Below are positions 35,834 through 44,229 of a stretch of DNA of 64,000 nucleotides, one piece after another. The notes under the pieces were generated by a model, which was not told the DNA's origin, did not search any database, and was given only the letters and a program-made list of their open reading frames with translations. Both the position numbers and the translations under genes were made by a program. The DNA is taken from assembly GCA_009926065.1 (NCBI GenBank), contig RFPP01000003.1, positions 31,537 to 95,536 on the forward strand, read 5' to 3'. The stretch is from Flavobacteriaceae bacterium. Its GTDB lineage: Bacteria > Bacteroidota > Bacteroidia > Flavobacteriales > Flavobacteriaceae. Numbering within the stretch: the stretch's first letter is position 1; the number at the start of each line of letters is the position of its first letter.

Positions 35834-36547
35834 TTATTTTAATTTTTGCAAATACATATTAATCACATTGTCTAATCCAAGATATAAAGCTTCGCAAATT
35901 AAGGCATGACCAATGGAAACTTCTAGTAAATTAGGAATGTTTTGATTAAAATATAAAATATTATCTAAGCTTAAATCGTGTCCAGCATTGATTCCTAAAT
36001 TCAATTCGGTGGCAAAATTTGCCGCAGAAACATAAGGACTAATTCCAAATTTATTTCCCAATTTATATTGATGAGCATAACTTTCAGTGTACAATTCTAT
36101 TCTATCGGCGCCTATTTTTGCTGCTCCTTCAATCATTTCTAATGTAGGATCAACAAATATGGAAGTTCGAATACCGTTTCGTTTGAATTCTTGAACCATT
36201 TCAGTTAAAAAATCACAGTGTTTTACAGTATTCCAACCCGCATTTGAGGTAATTGCATCGATGGCATCAGGAACTAGAGTTACTTGTGTTGGTTTTACTT
36301 CAAGGACTAAATTGACAAATTTCGACTCCGGATTACCTTCAATATTGTATTCAGTGTGAACAATATTTTTCAGATCTCGCGCATCTTGATACCTAATATG
36401 GCGCTCATCTGGCCTTGGATGAATGGTGATCCCTTGCGCTCCAAAATTTTGAACATCTTTAGCAACCATAAGTAAATTAGGCATATTTCCTCCGCGGGCA
36501 TTTCTTAAAGTAGCAATTTTATTAATATTTACGCTTAATTTTGTCAT
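35834..36547 (-). CDS. pdxJ: Pyridoxine 5'-phosphate synthase
   Basis: PdxJ, 237 residues from the ATG at 36547 (MTKLSVNINKIATLRNARGGN). The track's start 12 codons upstream overlaps the probable promoter and is rejected. Family motifs: QGITIHPRPDERHIRYQDARDL near 43, FVNLVLEVKPT, RIELYTESYA near 151 and GINAGHDLSLDN near 186. It condenses 1-deoxyxylulose-5-phosphate with 3-amino-2-oxopropyl phosphate to give pyridoxine phosphate, the last step of the DXP-dependent vitamin B6 route. It is divergent from the CBS-nadK genes. Confidence 0.97.
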   Translation of the reverse strand: MTKLSVNINKIATLRNARGGNMPNLLMVAKDVQNFGAQGITIHPRPDERHIRYQDARDLKNIVHTEYNIEGNPESKFVNLVLEVKPTQVTLVPDAIDAITSNAGWNTVKHCDFLTEMVQEFKRNGIRTSIFVDPTLEMIEGAAKIGADRIELYTESYAHQYKLGNKFGISPYVSAANFATELNLGINAGHDLSLDNILYFNQNIPNLLEVSIGHALICEALYLGLDNVINMYLQKLK

Positions 36548-36572
36548 TGACTTTTTGCTAATTATTACATTG

Positions 36573-36580
36573 CAAAAATA
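36573..36580 (-). promoter_or_regulatory. Candidate -7 element of pdxJ
   Basis: TATTTTTG on the minus strand, 25 nt before the pdxJ ATG at 36547. No TTG at the expected spacing. Confidence 0.4.
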
Positions 36581-36647
36581 CAAAGTAAAACACGTTGATT
36601 TATGCTAAATTTTGATTATTTTGCAATCAATTAAACATTATCATTCT

Positions 36648-37307
36648 ATGATAGAAATAACTGAATATTTAAGAAACGATTTTAAGGCAATTCAAAGCTC
36701 TGATTCTATTGAATCGGTTATGGATTTCTTTGAAGAATCTCGCTATTCCCATTTTCCAGTAGTAGAAGATGGCGTTTATATTGGTTGTATTTCAGCTGAA
36801 GATATTATAAATTTTGAAACTAATAAAAAAATATCTGATTATAGATATGCTTTAAGGGGATTCTTTGCACGAAAAAATATGTTTTGGATAGAAGTTTTTG
36901 AGGTTTTTTCGAGAAATAATACATCTATAATTCCTTTAGTAGAAGAAGAAAACAAGTATATTGGATATTATGAAATTACAGAAGTTATTCGGAATTTTTA
37001 TGAAACTCCCTTTGTAAAAGATTATGGAGATGTGATTATTGTTGAAAAATCTAGTATTAATTTTTCAATAAGTCAAGTGGTTCAAATTGTAGAAAGTAAT
37101 GAAGGAAAGATTTTAGGTTTATATATTTCAAATACCTCTCCTGACAAAGTACAAGTTACAATTAAAATCGTTTTAGGAAGAGTTAATGAAATTCTTCAAT
37201 CCTTCAGAAGGTATGAGTATGATATTATTTCGAATCATAAAGAGGATATTTTTGTAAATAATTTAAAAGACCGTTCGGACTATTTAGATAAATATTTAAA
37301 TATTTAG
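36648..37307 (+). CDS. CBS-domain protein upstream of nadK
   Basis: A 219-residue cytoplasmic protein starting at the ATG at 36648 (MIEITEYLRND); the track's TTG 12 codons earlier is not convincing. Two CBS motifs make a Bateman module (about 13-60, SSDSIESVMDFFEESRYSHFPVV; 72-125, NNTSIIPLVEEENKYIGYYEI). A C-terminal ACT-like segment follows (about 140-200). CBS pairs usually bind adenine nucleotides. nadK starts 28 nt downstream on the same strand, so the protein may sense AMP/ATP or NAD(P) state and act on NAD kinase. That link is inference from gene order only. Confidence 0.85.
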   Translation: MIEITEYLRNDFKAIQSSDSIESVMDFFEESRYSHFPVVEDGVYIGCISAEDIINFETNKKISDYRYALRGFFARKNMFWIEVFEVFSRNNTSIIPLVEEENKYIGYYEITEVIRNFYETPFVKDYGDVIIVEKSSINFSISQVVQIVESNEGKILGLYISNTSPDKVQVTIKIVLGRVNEILQSFRRYEYDIISNHKEDIFVNNLKDRSDYLDKYLNI

Positions 37308-37335
37308 AAATTAGTTTCTGGCAAATTAACATAAA

Positions 37336-38220
37336 ATGAAAGTAGCAATTTACGGGCAATATTATCAAAACAGTACGGAACCAATTATCCGTGACATATT
37401 TGTTTTTTTTCATGAAAATCAAGTAGAAATGGTTATTGAAGAAGCATTTTTGAAACTTTTATATGAAAAGAATATTGTAAATAAAGAGTTTAAAACTTTT
37501 AAATCTCATAAAGAATTAAACTCAAGTTTTGATATTATGATAAGCATTGGTGGGGCTGGAACTATATTGAGGGCGGCAACTTTAGTACGTGATTCAGGAA
37601 TTCCTATTTTGGGAATCAACGCCGGAAGATTAGGATTTTTAGCGATGGTTCAAAAGGATGAAATTGCAGAATTTTTACAATTAATTATTGAAAAAAAATA
37701 TACTATTTCAGAAAGAAATCTAATTAGTTTATCAGGAACACCTGAAATTCCTGAAATTTCAGATATTAATTTTGCAATGAATGAAATATCAGTAAGTCGA
37801 AAAGATACAACTTCCATGATAACTATAGAAACCTATTTAAATGAAGAATTTTTAAATTCTTATTGGGCTGATGGACTAATAATTTCTACCCCCACAGGTT
37901 CAACTGGCTATTCATTAAGTTGTGGCGGACCAATATTAACTCCAAACGTTTCAAGTCTCGTAATTACTCCTATTGCTCCTCATAATTTGAACGCCCGACC
38001 TCTTGTAATTCCTGATGATACAGTAATTCGATTAAAAGTTACCGGTCGAGAAGAACATTACCTAGTATCCTTGGATTCAAGAATTGCAACTGTAAAAAAC
38101 AAATCGGAATTAACGATTAGAAAAAACCCATTTAAAATTAAAATGGTCGAAATCCAAGATGAAACCTTTTTAAAAACACTCCGTAACAAGCTTCTCTGGG
38201 GAGAAGATAAAAGAAATTGA
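37336..38220 (+). CDS. nadK: NAD kinase
   Basis: ATP-NAD kinase of 294 residues, the source of NADP. The family's second signature is intact: NEISVSRKDTTSM near 148 and DGLIISTPTGSTGYSLSCGGPILTP near 180-204, followed by PLVIPDD and the C-terminal beta sandwich. The first signature, normally GGDGT, reads GGAGT: residue 74 is Ala (GCT, 37555-37557) rather than the Asp believed to help activate the NAD hydroxyl. A single base change from GAT would explain it. Everything around it is conserved (ISIGGAGTILRAA), so the gene does not look decayed. It follows the CBS gene and precedes porG. Confidence 0.94.
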   Translation: MKVAIYGQYYQNSTEPIIRDIFVFFHENQVEMVIEEAFLKLLYEKNIVNKEFKTFKSHKELNSSFDIMISIGGAGTILRAATLVRDSGIPILGINAGRLGFLAMVQKDEIAEFLQLIIEKKYTISERNLISLSGTPEIPEISDINFAMNEISVSRKDTTSMITIETYLNEEFLNSYWADGLIISTPTGSTGYSLSCGGPILTPNVSSLVITPIAPHNLNARPLVIPDDTVIRLKVTGREEHYLVSLDSRIATVKNKSELTIRKNPFKIKMVEIQDETFLKTLRNKLLWGEDKRN

Positions 38221-38336
38221 CATCTAATTTTTAATTCGGTATACTACAACCGATCTATTTTCGTTTTTTAAATAATATTTAATTAAAAAATGCTCATTAT
38301 TTGAGAAGTAATAGGCAATTTTGAAGCTATTATTGT

Positions 38337-38344
38337 TATATTTG
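38337..38344 (+). promoter_or_regulatory. Candidate -7 element of the porG-uppS-bamA-ompH operon
   Basis: TATATTTG, 19 nt before the porG ATG at 38364, in the 143-nt gap after nadK. No TTG at a standard distance. Confidence 0.4.
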
Positions 38345-38363
38345 CAAGCTATTTTTGAAAAGG

Positions 38364-39050
38364 ATGAATAGAAATTATGTCTTAATGTTTTTACTAATTG
38401 GTTTTACAAATGTAAATGCTCAAATTCATGAAATAGGATTATTTCTTGGAGGTAGTAATTATATTGGAGATGTTGGTCCAACCACCTATATTAATCCCAA
38501 TGAATTTGCTTTTGGTCTACTTTACAAATGGAATAAAAGTCCACGACATTCTTGGCGATTATCTTATAATCAATCTCGAATTTCTGCTTCTGATTTCAAA
38601 TCCAATTCACCCGGAAGAACCGCCAGGGGATTATATTTTGAAAATAATATAAAAGAATTATCTTTAGGGCTTGAATTTAATTTTTTTGATTTTAATTTAC
38701 ATGACTTTATGCCAAAAATAACACCTTATGTTTACAGTGGAATAAGCTACTTTGGTTATGACGAGTTGTTTTATATAGCCGGAGAACAAAGAACAGATTA
38801 TAAGCATGGGGAATTAGCAATTCCTATGGTATTAGGTGTGAAGACAAATGTTTTTGAAAGTTTTATAGTAGGCTTAGAAGTAGGGGCAAGATATACTATG
38901 ACCGATAACTTGGATGGTAGTAATCCGAAAAATAAAATTTTAGCACCATTGAAATTTGCAGATTTAAATAGTAATGATTGGTATGTGTTTTCAGGTATTA
39001 CATTAACCTATACATTTGGAAATAAACCTTGTTATTGTATATATAAATGA
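38364..39050 (+). CDS. porG: Type IX secretion system protein PorG (DUF6089)
   Basis: DUF6089 outer-membrane protein of 228 residues from the ATG at 38364; the track's TTG three codons upstream is less likely. Signal peptide ends NVNAQ near residue 19. Signature region HEIGLFLGGSNYIGDVG near 22, then alternating beta strands, and a C-terminal CYCIYK. In Porphyromonas gingivalis the homologue PorG (PG0189) ties the periplasmic PorK-PorN ring to the outer membrane, and it sits directly before uppS, bamA and two ompH genes. The same order is seen here. It overlaps uppS by 4 nt (ATGA). Confidence 0.87.
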   Translation: MNRNYVLMFLLIGFTNVNAQIHEIGLFLGGSNYIGDVGPTTYINPNEFAFGLLYKWNKSPRHSWRLSYNQSRISASDFKSNSPGRTARGLYFENNIKELSLGLEFNFFDFNLHDFMPKITPYVYSGISYFGYDELFYIAGEQRTDYKHGELAIPMVLGVKTNVFESFIVGLEVGARYTMTDNLDGSNPKNKILAPLKFADLNSNDWYVFSGITLTYTFGNKPCYCIYK

Positions 39051-39787
39051 GTTTAGCCGATTCAATAAATAAAGATAATTTACCTAAACATCTAGCTATA
39101 ATAATGGATGGAAATGGTCGTTGGGCTAAACAAAAAGGATTATTACGAGCAATTGGTCATGAAAATGGAACAAAATCTGTTAGAACTGTTGTTGAAGCTT
39201 CAGCTAAATTAGGGATAGAAAATCTTACACTTTATGCTTTTTCAACAGAAAATTGGAATAGACCTAAATTAGAGGTAGATATTTTAATGGAACTATTGAT
39301 TAATTCATTAAAAAATGAATTAAATACACTTCAGGAAAATAATATTAGGCTAAATTCAATTGGAAATATAGGTTTATTACCAAAATCAGCTCAAAAAAAA
39401 TTAGAAGAAGTGATTGAAACCACCAAAGTTAATTCGAGAATGGTTTTAACATTAGCTTTAAGCTACGGATCAAGGGAAGAACTCATAAATGCTGTTAAAA
39501 ATATTAGTGATAAAGTTAAAAATAATATAATTTCAATAGACAAGATAGATGAATCAATAATAAATCAGCATCTTTACACACGTGATTTACCAGAGGTAGA
39601 TTTATTAATTAGAACAAGTGGCGAACATCGAATTAGTAATTTTTTGCTTTGGCAAATAGCTTATTCAGAATTATATTTTACTGACGTATTGTGGCCAGAC
39701 TTTAAAGAAGATGATTTATATAAAGCAATTATTAGCTATCAAAAAAGAGAACGTAGGTTTGGGAAAACAAGTGAACAAATTAAATAA
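39047..39787 (+). CDS. uppS: Isoprenyl transferase (undecaprenyl diphosphate synthase)
   Basis: Cis-prenyltransferase of 246 residues that makes the C55 lipid carrier for peptidoglycan and surface polysaccharides. Motifs: IIMDGNGRWAKQKGLLRAIGHENG near 18-41 (catalytic Asp and diphosphate-binding loop), TLYAFSTENWNRPKLEVDILMELL near 64, LALSYGSREELI and DLLIRTSGEHRISNFLLWQIAYSELYF near 185-211. The canonical RTSGE..R(I/L)SNF is complete. It overlaps porG by 4 nt and probably bamA by 17 nt. Confidence 0.97.
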   Translation: MSLADSINKDNLPKHLAIIMDGNGRWAKQKGLLRAIGHENGTKSVRTVVEASAKLGIENLTLYAFSTENWNRPKLEVDILMELLINSLKNELNTLQENNIRLNSIGNIGLLPKSAQKKLEEVIETTKVNSRMVLTLALSYGSREELINAVKNISDKVKNNIISIDKIDESIINQHLYTRDLPEVDLLIRTSGEHRISNFLLWQIAYSELYFTDVLWPDFKEDDLYKAIISYQKRERRFGKTSEQIK

Positions 39788-42470
39788 ATTATTAGTGTTA
39801 AATAAAAGCATACAATTATTGCTTACGATTATATATTTCGGAAGTATAACTCAAATAGCAGCTCAAGATAGAGTCCCTTTTGACCAAGGAAAAAAATACA
39901 TTCTAGCCGACGTTGAAGTTACAGGAAAAATTAGTTTCAATAAACAAACAGTGGTAACATTTGCTGGACTTGAAAAAGGACAAAATATTACAGTTCCAGG
40001 TGAAGAAATTAGTAATGCAATAAAAAAATTAGGTAAACTTGGTTTATTTAGTGAAATTGACTTTTTTGTTACGCAAATTAAAGCTGATAGTATATTTCTA
40101 GAATTAAATATCAATGAACTTCCAAAATTGTCAAAGGTTAAATTTAATGGTGTTAAAAAAAATAAAATTGAAGATTTAATTAAAGAAAATAGCTTAAACC
40201 CTGGAAAAGTTGTCAATGAAAACCTAATAACTACCACTAAAAATTACATTGAAAATAAATACAAAAAAGACGGATATTACAATGCCAAAGTAAATATAAA
40301 TGTGGTTAACGATACTACTGAAAATAATCGTGTGAAACTCGTTATAGGAATTGATAGAGGTGAAAAAATTAAAATTGAATCCATTACTTTCAATGGAAAC
40401 TCAAAGTTTTCAGACAAAAAACTTCGTAGTGCAATGTCTGATACAAAAGTAAAAAATCCAATTAGAATTTTTAAAGCTTCAAAATTTATTAAAGATAAAT
40501 ATAAATCCGATCTTACAAAAATTATAGATAAATACAAGGAGAAAGGATTTCGAGATGCCAGAATAGTTTCAGATAGTGTTTATCTTAATAAAGAAAATAA
40601 TAAACTCTCCATAAATATAAATGTTGAAGAAGGAAATAAATACTACTTTGGAAATATAAAGTTTTTAGGTAACACTGTATATTCTGATCAAGGATTGAGA
40701 AGTATTCTTGGGATAAAAAAAGGGGATGTATATAATGGAGTGCTTCTTGAAAAAAGAATTTCAGATAAATCAAAACCTGATGGTGAAGATATCACAAACT
40801 TATACCAAAATAATGGTTACCTATTTTCAAATATCAATGCAGTAGAAGTTAAAACAGCAAATGATACCATCGATTTTGAGGTTAGAGTTGTTGAAGGTCC
40901 TGTAGCCTACTTTAATAAAATAACCGTGGTAGGTAATGACAAAACTCATGATGAAGTAATTTATCGTGAACTCAGAACTAAACCTGGGGAAAAATATAGT
41001 AAAGACGACCTTGTTAGAACCATTCGAGAAATCGGTCAATTAGGGTTTTTTGATCCAGAAGCCATTGATCCAAAATTTAAAAATGTTGACTCTTCAGCTG
41101 GAACAGTTGATATAGAATATAATTTAGTTGAAAAAGGTTCTAGTCAAATTGAACTACAAGGTGGTTATGGCGGAGGGGGGTTTATTGGTACCTTAGGATT
41201 ATCATTTAATAATTTTTCTTTAAGAAATGTATTCAATAAAGATGCATATAGACCTTTGCCTATGGGAGATGGTCAAAAAGTATCATTAAGGTTACAAGGA
41301 AGTACTTTCTTTCAAACCTATAGCTTGTCTTTTTCTGAGCCTTGGTTAGGTGGCAAAAAACCAGTTCAATTTAATACCTCATTATCATATAGTAAGCAAT
41401 TTTTAAATGACTTTGCAACTGGAATGGTCGATAGAAATAAAAGCTTCAATATTTTAACAGCATCAATCGGATTAGCAAAAAGATTAACAGTGCCAGACGA
41501 CTCTTTCGTGCTTTCAAACTCAATAAGTTTTCAATATTATGATTTAAATAATTATAATACAGGATTATTTACATTTGGAAATGGTGCTTCAAGAAACTTC
41601 GCTTACACAATTGGTTTGAGTAGAAACAATAAAGGGGTAAATCCAATATTCCCAACTTATGGATCTGAATTTAGTGTGTCGGCAAAATTTACTCCTCCTT
41701 TTTCTTTATTTAATAAAATTGATTATGCTAATCTAGGGAATTTAGCTGAATATAAATTAACCAATTCAGGTGATGGCTATTTTGATGTAAATAATACATG
41801 GGTTGCACCTGGCGATTATATTGCTACACAAGTAATAAATGGAAATAGCTATCAAGTAAGAGTAAACAGTTTTGTTGATGCAGACACCGATCGAGGCAAA
41901 GTAGACCAGAAAAAATTTGAATGGTTAGAATATTACAAGATAAAATTTAAAGCCGATTGGTTTACAAAAATCTATGATAAATTAGTACTTCGATCTTTAG
42001 GTGAATTCGGTTTCTTAGGTTCATATAATCAAGATCGTGGTATGATTCCATTTGAAAGATTTTTTGTTGGAGGTGATGGATTGGCAAACTTTGCATTAGA
42101 TGGTCGAGAAATTATTGGTTTAAGAGGATACCCAAACCAATCATTAACTCCATCCGATAGCCGTGGTGCGCAAAATGGAGCAACGGTTTATAACAAATTT
42201 TCATTGGAATTAAGATATCCGTTAACCTTAAAATCATCAGCCTCAATTTATGCATTAACATTTGCTGAGGGTGGAGCCGCTTATGATTCCTTTAGAAATT
42301 ATAATCCATTTATACTTCAGCGATCTGCCGGATTTGGATTAAGAGTATTTATGCCAGCATTTGGTTTATTGGGAATTGATTTTGGATATGGTTTTGATGC
42401 ACTTCCAATACAAGGTTTAACTCAACCTAATGGCTGGGAAACTCACTTTATTATTGGTCAACAATTTTAA
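39771..42470 (+). CDS. bamA: Outer-membrane protein assembly factor BamA
   Basis: BamA, about 899 residues. No ATG precedes the signal peptide except the one at 39711, which would add about 20 unlikely residues inside uppS, so I chose GTG at 39771; GTG at 39795 is an alternative. The signal peptide ends SITQIAAQ. Five POTRA domains cover about 30-430 (YILADVEVTGKISFN, KYYFGNIKFLGNTVYSDQGL, VAYFNKITVVGNDKTHDEVIYRELRTKPG). The barrel carries GGDGLANFALDGREIIGLRGYPNQSL, holding the Omp85 loop-6 RGY motif, and ends in Phe. It inserts beta-barrel proteins into the outer membrane and is encoded with two Skp-like chaperones downstream. Confidence 0.95.
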   Translation: MNKLNKLLVLNKSIQLLLTIIYFGSITQIAAQDRVPFDQGKKYILADVEVTGKISFNKQTVVTFAGLEKGQNITVPGEEISNAIKKLGKLGLFSEIDFFVTQIKADSIFLELNINELPKLSKVKFNGVKKNKIEDLIKENSLNPGKVVNENLITTTKNYIENKYKKDGYYNAKVNINVVNDTTENNRVKLVIGIDRGEKIKIESITFNGNSKFSDKKLRSAMSDTKVKNPIRIFKASKFIKDKYKSDLTKIIDKYKEKGFRDARIVSDSVYLNKENNKLSININVEEGNKYYFGNIKFLGNTVYSDQGLRSILGIKKGDVYNGVLLEKRISDKSKPDGEDITNLYQNNGYLFSNINAVEVKTANDTIDFEVRVVEGPVAYFNKITVVGNDKTHDEVIYRELRTKPGEKYSKDDLVRTIREIGQLGFFDPEAIDPKFKNVDSSAGTVDIEYNLVEKGSSQIELQGGYGGGGFIGTLGLSFNNFSLRNVFNKDAYRPLPMGDGQKVSLRLQGSTFFQTYSLSFSEPWLGGKKPVQFNTSLSYSKQFLNDFATGMVDRNKSFNILTASIGLAKRLTVPDDSFVLSNSISFQYYDLNNYNTGLFTFGNGASRNFAYTIGLSRNNKGVNPIFPTYGSEFSVSAKFTPPFSLFNKIDYANLGNLAEYKLTNSGDGYFDVNNTWVAPGDYIATQVINGNSYQVRVNSFVDADTDRGKVDQKKFEWLEYYKIKFKADWFTKIYDKLVLRSLGEFGFLGSYNQDRGMIPFERFFVGGDGLANFALDGREIIGLRGYPNQSLTPSDSRGAQNGATVYNKFSLELRYPLTLKSSASIYALTFAEGGAAYDSFRNYNPFILQRSAGFGLRVFMPAFGLLGIDFGYGFDALPIQGLTQPNGWETHFIIGQQF

Positions 42471-42502
42471 TGAAAGTATTAATTTTCTAATAAAATTAAG
42501 TT

Positions 42503-43645
42503 ATGAAAAAACATTTTTTACTATTTTTGACAATTCTATTTTCAAGTTTTTCTTTTGGGCAAACCAAAAGTGTAAAAATTGGATATATAGATATGGAATA
42601 CATTTTACAGAATGTTCCTAGCTATACTGAAGCCAAAAACCAATTAGAGTTAAAAGCACAACAATGGAAACAAGAAATTGAAGTTAGAAATAATGAAATA
42701 ACAAGACTTAAAGATGCCCTAAAAACTGAACAAGTTTTGTTAACTAAAGAACTAATTGCAGAAAAACAAGAAGAAATAACTTTTCAAGAAAAAGAATTGT
42801 TAGATTATAATCAAAAAAGATTTGGCCCAAACGGAGATTTATTAAATCAAAAATCAAATTTAGTAAAACCTATTCAAGATCAAATTTTTACAATAGTTCA
42901 AGATATTGCTGATTCAAAAAAATATGATTTTATTTTTGATAAAGCTTCCGATTTAACAATGTTATTTGCCGCTAAAAGATATGATATTAGTGATCAAGTA
43001 TTAAGAACTTTAAAAAGAGCCGAACAAAAAGAACAATTAACAAAAAAGCAACTTAAGCTTCAAGAAGAAAAAGACGCAAGAGAGGATTTCAATAAAGAAA
43101 ATCCTGAAATGCTAGAAAGACAAAAAATACTTGAAGATAAAAAATTAGCGAGAGAAAAAGCAATTGCAGATAAAAAAGCAGAGGCTGCTGAAAAGAAAAA
43201 ATTGGCTGAAGAAGCTAAAAAGAAGGAGCTAGAAGAAAAAGCAGCAAAAACAAAAATAGCTAATGAAGCTGCCGCACAAGCAAGAGCTAAAGCAATTGAG
43301 GATAGAAAGAAAGAACAAGAAGAAAAAGCTGCAACGCTTAAAGCACAAAATGAAGCTGCAGCTGCAGCTAAAAAGAAAGAACTTGAAGAGAAAGCTGCAA
43401 AAATTAAATTAGCAAATGAAGCTGCCGCTCAAGCAAGAGCTAAAGCAATTGAAGATAAGAAGAAAGAACAAGAAGAAAAAGCAGCTGCACTCAAGGCTCA
43501 AAATGAAGCGGCCATTCAAGCTAGAGCTAAGGCAATTGAAGACAGAAAAAAAGAACAAGAAGAAAGAAATAAGAAACTTCTAGAAGAGAAAGAAGCTGCT
43601 AAAAAAGCAAGAGAAGAAAAATTAAAAATAAAACCAATAAATTAA
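42503..43645 (+). CDS. OmpH/Skp-family periplasmic chaperone with repetitive C-terminal extension
   Basis: Skp/OmpH-like protein of 380 residues, more than twice the usual length of about 160-170. A signal peptide ends SFGQ (residue 20). The Skp-like part covers about 22-185 (VKIGYIDMEYILQNVP, long coiled-coil arms, RFGPNGDLLNQKSNLVKPIQDQI, KYDFIFDKASDLTMLFA). The remaining half is a very charged Ala/Lys/Glu helix with a 51-residue repeat (KKKELEEKAAK...NEAAAQARAKAIED...) present twice and part of a third time. It is directly downstream of bamA and probably escorts unfolded outer-membrane proteins to it. The tail could form a long periplasm-spanning helix; its role is unknown. Confidence 0.9.
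   Translation: MKKHFLLFLTILFSSFSFGQTKSVKIGYIDMEYILQNVPSYTEAKNQLELKAQQWKQEIEVRNNEITRLKDALKTEQVLLTKELIAEKQEEITFQEKELLDYNQKRFGPNGDLLNQKSNLVKPIQDQIFTIVQDIADSKKYDFIFDKASDLTMLFAAKRYDISDQVLRTLKRAEQKEQLTKKQLKLQEEKDAREDFNKENPEMLERQKILEDKKLAREKAIADKKAEAAEKKKLAEEAKKKELEEKAAKTKIANEAAAQARAKAIEDRKKEQEEKAATLKAQNEAAAAAKKKELEEKAAKIKLANEAAAQARAKAIEDKKKEQEEKAAALKAQNEAAIQARAKAIEDRKKEQEERNKKLLEEKEAAKKAREEKLKIKPIN
43217..43570 (+). repeat. In-gene tandem repeat, 153-bp period
   Basis: Within ompH, a unit starting at 43217 recurs at 43370 (period 153 nt, 51 codons) with high nucleotide similarity, and the AQARAKAIED portion returns a third time near 43516. It encodes a charged helical tail and is a likely site of length variation by recombination or slippage. 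Confidence 0.75.
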
Positions 43646-43660
43646 TAATTAATACTTAAA

Positions 43661-44161
43661 ATGATGAAACAATTAAAATGCTTACTAATAGCTACAATCT
43701 TTTTCCTTGGTGCTAACCAAATTTTTGCACAATCGAAAACTGCACACGTAGAAGTAAATGAAATTATGTCTAAAATGCCAGCGATTTTAGAAGCTCAAAA
43801 ACAGCTAGAAAAATTAGGTGTTGAATACCAAGCAGTATACAAAACAATGGGGGAAGAATACCAAGCAAAAATAAAAAAATATGAAGCAGAAGTCACAACT
43901 GTTTCAGAAAAAATGAACATCGAGCGTCAGAAAGAAGTTCAAGATATGGAAAAAAGAATCCAAGAATACGGTCAAACTGCTCAAAAAGAACTTCAATCTA
44001 AAGAAGCTGAATTAATGAAACCTATTCAAGAAAAAATTAAAGCTGCAATTCAAAAAGTAGGAAAAGCAAAAGGTTTTCAATACATTTTAAACTCTGAGAG
44101 TTTATTATTGGCTGACGGTCCAAACTTAACTGCTGATGTTAAGAAAGAACTGGGTTTTTAA
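43661..44161 (+). CDS. OmpH/Skp-family periplasmic chaperone
   Basis: Standard-length Skp homologue, 166 residues, with a signal peptide ending NQIFAQ near 24. HVEVNEIMSKMPAILEAQKQLEKLG starts the beta body, a long helical hairpin covers about 45-125, and KGFQYILNSESLLLADGPNLTADVKKELG closes the body. It forms a jellyfish-like trimer in E. coli that holds unfolded outer-membrane proteins. Start could be ATG 43661 or the next codon. It is the last gene of the porG-uppS-bamA-ompH-ompH run, followed by a terminator. Confidence 0.93.
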   Translation: MMKQLKCLLIATIFFLGANQIFAQSKTAHVEVNEIMSKMPAILEAQKQLEKLGVEYQAVYKTMGEEYQAKIKKYEAEVTTVSEKMNIERQKEVQDMEKRIQEYGQTAQKELQSKEAELMKPIQEKIKAAIQKVGKAKGFQYILNSESLLLADGPNLTADVKKELGF

Positions 44162-44186
44162 TATTACAGTCAAAATAAAAATTTTA

Positions 44187-44217
44187 AAACTGCTCCTAAT
44201 ATGAGCAGTTTTTTTTT
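44187..44217 (+). terminator. Rho-independent terminator of the bamA-ompH operon
   Basis: Stem AAAACTGCTC/GAGCAGTTTT with loop CTAATAT and a T run of about nine. The end of the T run is shared with the -7 element of murI. Confidence 0.85.
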
Positions 44218-44224
44218 ACATTTG
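44217..44224 (+). promoter_or_regulatory. -7 element of murI, almost abutting the start codon
   Basis: TACATTTG, five bases before the murI ATG, starting at the last base of the preceding terminator's T run. As for the nuclease-family gene at 14956, this would give an mRNA with little or no leader. No TTG at the usual upstream position; that region is the terminator stem. Confidence 0.5.
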
Positions 44225-44229
44225 TTTCT

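Noticed and set aside
39711-39770. ATG at 39711 as the bamA start
   Set aside because: It would add about 20 residues encoded within uppS ahead of the signal peptide; GTG 39771 or 39795 gives a normal signal sequence.
43217-43570. Regular repeats in ompH considered as a CRISPR-like array
   Set aside because: Repeats are in frame, coding and adjacent without unique spacers; they encode a helical tail.
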